NCBI GenBank assembly: GCA_012932865.1
Contig: SAXG01000012.1
Coordinates: 558,001 to 622,000 of the forward strand
Direction: 5' to 3'
DNA from: Amylostereum areolatum
Taxonomy: Eukaryota > Basidiomycota > Agaricomycetes > Russulales > Stereaceae
Length of the DNA stretch: 64,000 nt
The notes below the pieces were generated by a model. The model did no database searches, had not been told where the DNA came from, and saw only the letters and a list, made by a program, of their open reading frames with translations. Position numbers and translations under genes: made by a program. The stretch's first letter is position 1. Each line of letters starts with the position of its first letter. Below are positions 56,701 to 64,000 of this stretch, one piece after another.

Positions 56701-58088
56701 TAGAACACGACATGGATCAGCAATCGGTCTGTCTGTATACCGCAATCGAAATTACTTGTTTATGTAGTGCTTGGCACAGGCCTGAACCCCCGTCGATTGT
56801 ACCCCCATGACAGTCTCGTAGGCACCCTCTCCTGAGAGATACGGGTCTCCTCCAAAACTGGGAGCTAACATCAGTACCCTCTGGTGGGTTACGAGGGAGG
56901 TATGAGATACCCTTCCCAGTTACGGCCTGCGGCCGGAGAGCGAACAATATTCCTAGAAAGAAGGTTTTCACGAAGGTCAAACGCCTGCATGACGCAAAAT
57001 CGTACATCATTGGTCCAAGGGCGACATGAACACCTTTCCCGCGAAATTCTTCGCCCAATGCCACACCACGCTGTCTCATAAGTGTGCGGTTAAAACTGCT
57101 AGACGTTCAGACAATGCGCTTGGGGGGGGGGTTCGATTCACTCACGTCGCTGCCACGTTGATAGCACTGAGAATTAAGAAAGACGTCATGCGAGACCAGA
57201 ACTCGAGACCATGACAACTTACGGTGGGAAGGCAGACACGAAGTCAGCATATCTGACACCCAATGGACTGTCTTGGAAAGGGATCAGATGTCATAGAGCG
57301 ACCTAAGTGGAAAGGGGAGTTACCCTGAAGACAAAGTCCCGGAAATTTGATCGATTCGATCGCAGGGGTGTTCCCGACACAATTTCCTGGATATTGATAC
57401 ACTCGGTGGTTCAACTTCTTCGCTATCGAGATGATGCATACCTCTGTCCGTCCCGATACCTGAGAGAGGCTCATGTTCGTGAACAATCCTATGGATCGAC
57501 AATGAATCGTCCGCACCTGTACCCATGTTGACCTTGTCCTCCAAAGACATTTTTGCAACGTCGGCCTGAGCCTAGGATACGTACATTGTCAGGTGACTGG
57601 TTGAACAATAGACAAAGATACTCCCCTTCGTCCACGCATCCTTCCAAACCTGGGGAATATGGGCTTGGGATAACAGTCAGCCTGGCGGCTTCCACCAAGG
57701 ACGAATACTCGTACGTATCGGCGCTGTTGTTTGGCTTGGTGGTGACGGGCTAGTTGAAGTGGGTGCACCGCCCCCCGTAGAACCGGGAGCCGTAGAAACG
57801 GGGAGCCCGGGTATACATTGTGAATAGTCTGTACAGCGCCATGTAAGTGATCAAATGCAAGGCAAGTGAGGTGGAGGGACGTACAATCGTTGGACTTCAC
57901 ACAGACATAACTGTCTACACATGTCGTCGGGCCAGTCCTGCATTCCTTGACATTAAACAGTGATAGGAAATTGAAGCAGAGATAAGCATTCACCATCCAA
58001 TTCCGCCGCATTGGCCGTAGGCCTGTGACTGGGCAAGAGCGATGCCTACGAATGCAGAGAGGGCTGCAAATGAGACCTGGAATTTCAT
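53759..58088 (-). CDS. Secreted GH3 beta-glucosidase with N-terminal CBM1, tandem copy B
   Basis: Extracellular cellulose-binding beta-glucosidase. Signal peptide [19 protein letters not shown]. It is followed by a CBM1: [28 protein letters not shown] and YYSQCIPG, read across three exons, with the four disulfide Cys and the aromatic binding residues. A Ser/Thr/Pro linker ([20 protein letters not shown]) leads to the GH3 domain: [66 protein letters not shown] and KHYIN-NEQEHFRE. The nucleophile is in [20 protein letters not shown], with a 12-nt exon at 56155-56166. The C-terminal FnIII-like domain has [12 protein letters not shown], then in other frames [15 protein letters not shown] and [15 protein letters not shown], stop at 53759. 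The two one-base insertions near 53914-53916 and 53804/53805 are inferred from copy A. The architecture matches the CBM1-bearing GH3 enzyme known from Phanerochaete. Confidence 0.91.
57898..58032 (-). other. CBM1 cellulose-binding module of GH3 copy B
   Basis: Fungal family 1 module located right after the signal peptide: four Cys in the spacing GQCGG, TTC, YVC, SQC, and the flat-face aromatics Tyr, Tyr, Tyr. Its coding sequence is split by introns inside the Gly-Trp-Thr and Asn-Asp-Tyr segments. The last residues (YYSQCIPG) are in the next exon, at about 57820. Confidence 0.85.
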
Positions 58089-58445
58089 GATGACTGGAGG
58101 TCAGGCTTCATTATTATCAGCGAGGGCGAAGGTATTTATATGTTTGCGAGGGTATCCCAGCGCCACAAGGGTCACGATTCCTCGGAGAAGTTACGGAGAC
58201 CTACGCGGAGTATGTGCGGTGGATAACAGCCTTGTCAGAGGCGGTCTAAGTAATCCATCCAACCATCAGATGCCGTGTGGCATCCGTTGCCTGGGCGCCG
58301 AACCTGTAACGCGCATCTGGTGTCGAAGATTGAGAGCAGCGGGCGCAGAAGGATGAATGGGGTATAATCATTAGGACCAGATAAGGCGAACTATAATATA
58401 GAGCAGTAGTCTCGTAGAACACCCTCTGATAGCATGAAGATAACA
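58089..58445. promoter_or_regulatory. Promoter of GH3 copy B
   Basis: A TATAAATA element on the minus strand (58133-58140) lies about 45-50 bp before the ATG at 58088. The rest, to the OSBP stop, holds no gene that I can support. Confidence 0.55.
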
Positions 58446-61065
58446 TTACCACAACGGCTCTACCGCCTTCCAACCTTTAGATCGCTGTTCCCAATATCCG
58501 CCGACATAGAACCACTCGTCACCGTCTTGCTTAAACCAACGAGGTTGACGAGTCTTGTCATCTCGGCGACGCTCCCGTTGAGCCTCCTCGACTCGCGCTT
58601 TCTCGGACTCAGCCAGGTCAAGTTCTCCTTCTTCCAAAGCTCGTACGTCTGGCCGGTAACGAGAATCGGTGGGCGGCAACTTGCCCTCCGTGTCAAGCGT
58701 GATCTCGTTCAGGGTGACAGCCCAGGAAGTGAGTCCGTATTGTTCCAGGGAATTCTTCGGGAAAGGTGTCGCACGCCATAGGACGTGCAGGTGCGAAGAG
58801 TCCAATTTCCGAGCAAGAGCGGCGTCCCAATTGCCTTCTAGTGTTGCGTCGACTTTCCCCGAGGAAGAAAATACAGTCCCAGTAACAATATTGGACGAGT
58901 CCCAGTAGCCATTCTCCTTGAATTCTATAACGCAACGTGCTTTGGTGGACAGATTCTCGATGACCATCTTGCCGCTGTGCTCAAGGTATTTGGTGCCCAT
59001 CATGAGGTTACGCATAAAGGATGACGGCCTCTTCCTTCAAACAAAGTCAGTCGGCAGCCCCCGCACGCTGTTGAAGTAGCTTACCACTGATAATGATCAT
59101 CTCCGATTTTGACGTGATTATTACCGGTGGGGATAATTTCCAAACTTTTACCTGAGCACAAAGTAAGTCGGGCAATTGTCGGTCAACGGAGGGTGACGTA
59201 CCCCAGAATTTCGTCTTCCCCGACGAGGTCGCGTACATCTCCCAGCCCTCACCCTCGGCATGATAAGCCAAGATAACGGGGTTATGGCTGACTTTCTCAG
59301 AAATGAACCTAAGCCGCGGATCTTCGAAAGTCTCTGCTAGGAGAGGGTTACTGTGGCGCTGGTGAGCAACTGAGTATTATGAAGAGTAAAATGGTACCGA
59401 CAAGCCTTTCCTACTGGAACGATGTCTTGTATGTGCGTAGCCGGATACCGCGAATGCTGCCACGTAGCAGAGGCGCTCCACCGCATCCTGAGTTTGGGCG
59501 GCCTCGGAAAGAAGGTCGTAGTATTCCACTTCCTCGGCTGCTCTTTGTAGGAGCGTTAAGGGTTCATTGAAGGTGACCGGAAATGTGATACTGGAAAGGT
59601 CCTAGGAAGCATGTTCATCCTATACGACGTTTTAGGATCAAATAACCCTTTACCTTGCCGATATTTTTCTTCAAGATAGCGAACAAACTTCCTTCGTCGC
59701 CGACGGGGCCACTCGGGAGAGAAGTCCGACGGGCCACTTCTACGGATGAACCACTAGGGGCCTCTTCGACTTCCAGGGATGCCCGGACTTCTTGCTCTTC
59801 TTCGTCCGTATCTGAGGCCTGAGATCCCGCGTAAATAGTGCTATGACTGTCGGTATTCGTAAGTCGGCTACCGAGAGACTCCATAGCTCCCAAGGAAGAA
59901 GGCTCGTCCAAGAGAAACTCCTCCGCGCCCTCTGGCTCGCCTTCAGGTGCATCAAACCAGACACTATCACCATCACTGATGGAGGCTACAACGGAGCCTC
60001 GATTTTTCTGGTAAGTGAAGACTGGAAGTGTGCTGTGTCTGGTAGGAGTTGCGCTACGATCGCGAGCTTCTTCCGCGGTAGTGGGCAGGGATGAGCCATG
60101 CGCAGCATCGCTGTTTGACATTGCGGAGAGCATTTTTGCCAAAGCAGACTGCTGAGCCTTGAGCGAGCCTACCATGGTCTGAACATGGTCGTAAGGCGTG
60201 AATTGCAGGGAACCCTTCTCATCAGGAGAGGAGGGTGGACTGGGGTGAGCGTGGTGTGCTACGTAGACCCTCAGTAGCTAGTTAAGCAACTGCTAGATGC
60301 ATCACATACATTTCTTGAAGATCCCGAACTTGGAACCATTATCTTTCGATTTAGACAAGCTCGGCGTTCTCCTCGTAAGCTCTGAAGAATGCCACTCCTC
60401 GATTGCGTTTTCCAGCTGTGAGATCGTCTAAATGTGTGGCTGTAAGAGAAACAGGGAAGGCTTAATCTGATGGATGCATACCAAGCCTAACTCGTCGATC
60501 ATAACCGATGTCTTGTTGACTTGACCAAGTCGGGACTGGACTCTACGTACAGAGGACTTGCGACCAATTGAACGCGCATCGGCAGGAGGTGCGATGAACG
60601 GACTAACGGCTGTCTGGTGAGAACCGAAGAAGGAAGTAACGGCGGAGAACGTGGATACCGGAACGCGACCATCCATTTATCGAAATCGTCGGTATTGAGG
60701 CATTGAACATGAAACGTAGCATTGTTTGAGTCTACGTGGATGTCCTTGGTGTTGCGAGCGGTAGAGATAGCGGCCTGTTGAAGGAGAATTTGATCTCGAG
60801 CGGGTTTGCCTGGTTCAAAAGAGTAGGACAGCACCCCGGATTCGTGGAGGACGAAGTAGCGTCGTGCGAAACCTGAACAGTATGTTTGCTTAAGGGTGCA
60901 CAGAGGCCAGTTGATCGCTGACAGCATACCTTGCCTCTTCTTTCTCCGTTTCTTGAGGACCCAGCCTTCATACACGATACCTTGAGGATTAGGCAAGGCC
61001 AACGGGGATGAGGTCACTGCATATACAGCCATGGCAGCAGCTTGCTGGGGAGGTAGGACGGGCAT
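58446..61065 (-). CDS. Oxysterol-binding protein family member with PH domain (Osh3-like)
   Basis: Lipid transfer protein acting at membrane contact sites. The start is MPVLPPQQAAAMAVYAVTSS. The PH domain covers about residues 30-130: YEGWVLKKRRKKRQG, FARRYFVLHESGVLSYSF, DSNNATFHVQCLNTDDFDKW. An acidic, Ser-rich linker follows (SDGDSVWFDAPEGEPEGAEE). The ORD begins SLFAILKKNIGKDLSSITFP and has VTFNEPLTLLQRAAEEVEYY, RLCYVAAFAVSGYAHTRHR, FNPLLAETFED, RFISEKVSHNPVILAYHAE, WEMYATSSGKTKFWGKSLEI, SSFMRNLMMGTKYLEHSG and LPPTDSRYRPDVRALEEGEL. The family signature EQVSHHPP is present as EKVSHNPV, which I associate with the Osh3-type branch. It ends KGWKAVEPLW. All introns keep phase and no frame breaks were seen, unlike the genes just upstream in the window. 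Confidence 0.91.
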
Positions 61066-61756
61066 GCTGATTTCGACCCGAGTGATGAGGAAGAAGGTGA
61101 TGCCAGGTGGCGTTCACGGCCTGAACTTGTTCTGCCGTTGCAACTGCAATAAGAAAGGTGCCACGGAGTCGTAGTTGGCGGTGGGAGATGTTACTTGATT
61201 CGAGCACGGGGTTACTGGGATGTGGGTACGACAAGTGATGACCGAAAGAGGGTGGGATAAAAAGAAGGAACTGTGTGTGGGATCTTAGGGCTGAATAAGT
61301 GGGTAAGTACGCGGTGAGAGCGCGTCGTAGCAAAGCCTAGAGGTGTTCAGATCGTTTACTGCTGCTTCGACCGCGGCTCCCGTTCGGAGCATCGGGGTGA
61401 CGGAAGGGCCGGTGGGGGCCGGTCCTGTCCGATAGACTGCAAGTCGTTCCATCGACAACATCAACGCCAAAACAGACAACGAAAGAAGAGAAACATGGGT
61501 GCGATGCTCGAACACAGGGATATGTCATGACGTCGGAGAGGGCGAGAGAGCAAACCAAAATATTTACAGGAGAAAGCCTTGGTAGATTACATACAGTACA
61601 GATCCGATTATCTTGTAATGAGTGGCTGACTCAGGCCGTCCCACGGGATGTCGATGAATCGCTTATAAGTAACCATCGCAGTCCGTCCCTCATCTTCTTT
61701 CGCGCTCTCCCTCCTCCACCATAGCTCTCGCCCGTCTCAATTCTATCCTCAGTACA
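61066..61756. promoter_or_regulatory. Divergent promoter of OSBP and GND1
   Basis: About 690 bp between divergent start codons. TATAAGTA lies at 61664-61671, 86 bp before GND1, and a C/T-rich leader follows. Confidence 0.55.
61664..61671 (+). promoter_or_regulatory. TATA box of GND1
   Basis: TATAAGTA, 86 bp upstream of the ATG, followed by a pyrimidine-rich leader as in highly expressed fungal genes. Confidence 0.55.
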
Positions 61757-63663
61757 ATGGCTGCACCTACGTATGTACTCATTTCCCCACTTACTTACTT
61801 ACTCTCACCCCACACATGTCACAGCGGCGACATTGGTCTCATCGGTTTGGCCGTCATGGTAGATCTCCTTCGTCTGTTTTCGTTTTGTTACTACCCATCT
61901 CATGCCTTACCTCACAGGGTCAAAATTTGATCCTCAACATGAATGACAAGGGCTTCAATGTCGTTGCTTTCAACCGTACCACCAGCAAGGTCGACAGCTT
62001 CCTTCAAAATGAGGCAAAGGGTATGCTCATCTTTCCCAATCCCGATCTTGTATCGATCAACCTTCCTCGTAGGCACCCAGGTTCAGGGGGCTCACTCCAT
62101 CCAGGAGCTTTGCGCAAAGCTCAAGCGCCCACGCAAGATCATCCTCCTCGTCAAGGCCGGCTCGGCCGTTGATGACTTCATCGCTCAGCTCGAACCTCAT
62201 CTCGAGCAGGGTGACATCATCATCGACGGTGGTAACTCTCACTATCCTGACTCTATTCGCCGCACCAAGGCTCTTGAAGCCAAGGGTCTTCTCTTCGTTG
62301 GCTCCGGTGTATCCGGCGGTGAAGAGGGCGCTCGTCATGGTCCTTCTCTCATGCCCGGCGGGTCTACCGCGGCCTGGGCCTCGATCAAGGACATATTCCA
62401 GAAGACTGCCGCACAGGCGTACGGCGAGCCCTGCTGTGACTGGGTTGGCGAAACTGGTGCTGGTCACTATGTCAAGATGGTTCACAACGGTACGTGCACC
62501 ACTCCATATTCAACGCCGTATATTCCGCTCACCGGTTGCATAGGTATCGAATACGGTGACATGCAACTTATCGCTGAGGCTTACGACATCCTTAAACGTG
62601 GTCTCAGCCTGACAGAGGATGAGATCGCAGACATCTTCGACGAGTGGAACAAGGGTGTCCTCGACTCTTTCTTGATTGAGATCACCTCCAACATTCTCCG
62701 CTTCAAGGACGACGATGGTGTCCCCCTCGTTACCAAAATCCTTGACCAGGCCGGCCAGAAAGGTACTGGAAAGTGGACTGCCATCAACGCACTCGACGCT
62801 GGTGTTCCCGGTACGCACCTTTGCGCTCCGGTTTAATCCTTATCAACTCACCGACCATTCAGTTACCCTCATTGGCGAGGCTGTGTTTGCGCGCTGCCTG
62901 TCTGCTATCAAGGCCGAGCGTACCCGCGCCAGCAAGGTCATCGCCGGTCCCCAGAAGGAGGCGTTCCGCGGAGACAAGAAACAGTTCATCGACGACCTTG
63001 AACAAGCTTTGTACGCGTCAAAGATCATGTCGTATACCCAGGGCTTCATGTTGATGCGTGAGACCGCCAAGGACCTGGGATGGAACTTGAACTACGCTGG
63101 CATTGCCCGCATGTGGCGTGGAGGCTGCATCATCAAGGTAATGCTCCCAACGTTTGCACTACCGTGGAGGCTTTTTCACCCCGTACATAGTCTGTTTTCT
63201 TGAAGGACATCACCGAAGCGTACAACAGCACTCCCAACCTCGAGTCATTGCTTTTCAACGACTTCTTCAAGAGCGGTACGCTGTCTTCCTGCAACGTTTG
63301 CTTCTCAATTTAACGCGATCTCTGCAGCTGTCAACAAGGCTCAGCCAGGATGGAGGCGTGTCATCGCGCAGGCCGTTCTCTGGGGCATCCCCACCCCCGC
63401 TTTCAGCACCGCTCTCGCATTCTTTGATGGTTACAGGAGTGAAGTTGTCCCTGCCAACCTCCTGCAGGCCCAGCGTGACTACTTCGGAGCACACACCTTC
63501 CGTGTCATGCCGGGTTTCGAGAATGCGAAGCTCAAGACCGGCGAGGACATCCGTAAGTTTTTTCTCTCTTTCCCCCGGCTATGAGCTAACCTGTACCGGG
63601 TTCTCAGACATCAACTGGACCGGTCGCGGCGGTAACGTGTCTGCTTCGACGTACCTTGCTTGA
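61757..63663 (+). CDS. GND1: 6-phosphogluconate dehydrogenase, decarboxylating
   Basis: Third enzyme of the oxidative pentose phosphate pathway: 6-phosphogluconate + NADP to ribulose-5-phosphate + CO2 + NADPH. Exon 1 is MAAPT, then [20 protein letters not shown] carries the NADP-binding fold and FNRTTSKVD its phosphate-binding residues. Further blocks: [32 protein letters not shown], the catalytic Lys in [35 protein letters not shown] and [14 protein letters not shown], then [28 protein letters not shown] and [14 protein letters not shown], ending [16 protein letters not shown] at 63663. About 490 residues, the usual length. Eight short introns, all in phase, including one between NEAKG and TQVQGAHS. 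No frame breaks. Confidence 0.97.
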
Positions 63664-64000
63664 ACGACGATATATCTTGCCATGGTGTCGCCCTCGTGTC
63701 CCGAAAAGAGGGGAAGGGGACAAATTTAGACTTGCGCATCGGAGAGGGTGCTAGAATCAGCAGAACAAAGCAGAACGTACAATAGTTGTTGTAACATGGG
63801 CTGTATTACACTTTTTCATTCGATGTAATGTCGTCATGAATCGCATGCAAGGATTTTTCCATCTCGCATGAAGTGTGACATAGTGGGAGTCTGACCTGAG
63901 ATTAGAAAATGACGTAAGTAGACAAGGAACGACTTTGCCACTCTGCCTTTCACCTTTCGATGTGCGGAATCGTTGTCTCTGTAGCGTGGGACGCCTCCTC
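63664..64000. other. GND1 3' region
   Basis: 3' UTR and downstream sequence to the window edge. No further gene recognisable. Confidence 0.5.

Noticed and set aside
57618..57660. An extra G in GGGG at the next GH3 copy B junction
   Set aside because: The phase of this junction is off by one in my model, but the donor is uncertain and an alternative splice could explain it. Not strong enough to list with the others.
57680..57740. A one-base deletion in the GH3 copy B linker (frame [14 protein letters not shown])
   Set aside because: A 51-nt intron with GT-AG ends joins TTAPI to [11 protein letters not shown] in phase and matches copy A (IPEIWKDAY). The apparent shift is explained by splicing.

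Overview
The window is nuclear DNA of a filamentous basidiomycete, most likely an Agaricomycete wood or litter decayer. Genes are dense and packed with short GT-AG introns of about 45-65 bp. The protein set is fungal: AAT-type amino acid permeases, saccharopine dehydrogenase, Elongator Elp4, Imp1, Tim8, septin, mitochondrial MutS, an aconitase paralog and 6-phosphogluconate dehydrogenase. A tandem pair of secreted GH3 beta-glucosidases, one with an N-terminal CBM1 cellulose-binding module, points to plant cell wall degradation. I see no rRNA, tRNA, CRISPR array, transposon or virus.

Layout. 1-7.4 kb: tail of an unrecognised basic protein, then two tandem amino acid permeases (+). 7.8-12.9 kb: an LRR-DH-PH RhoGEF (-), modelled exon by exon as 1519 aa. 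13.3-20.1 kb: ELP4 (-) divergent from IMP1 (+), a TPR protein like TTC1 (-), a short-chain dehydrogenase (+) and LYS1 (+). 20.7-22.1 kb: a conserved Pro/Ser-rich protein of unknown function (+). 22.8-35.1 kb: two divergent copies of an Ies1-like INO80 subunit gene flank TIM8, an AGPAT-like acyltransferase, a large alpha/beta hydrolase and a one-pass membrane protein. 35.8-48.8 kb: a MIT-domain protein (-), a Cdc11-type septin (-), mitochondrial MSH1 (+) and an aconitase paralog (-). 49.0-58.1 kb: the GH3 pair (-). 58.4-63.7 kb: an oxysterol-binding protein with a PH domain (-) and GND1 (+).

How the genes relate. This is mostly ordinary housekeeping DNA and no dedicated gene cluster is evident. 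Links are loose: LYS1 and the aconitase paralog may both serve lysine synthesis; Imp1, Tim8, Msh1 and the aconitase act in mitochondria; the RhoGEF, septin and OSBP act in polarity, cytokinesis and membranes. The GH3 pair and the permease pair are local duplications.

Three things stand out. (1) From about 36 to 54 kb nearly every conserved gene is interrupted by single-base insertions or deletions with intact homology on both sides, too close together for introns. Because essential genes are hit too, base-level assembly error is more likely than gene decay. (2) Both tandem gene pairs keep a tiny exon: 9 nt in the permeases, and 12 nt in the glucosidases at the catalytic nucleophile. (3) Two divergent Ies1-like genes lie only 8.8 kb apart. 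I found no convincing undescribed system.
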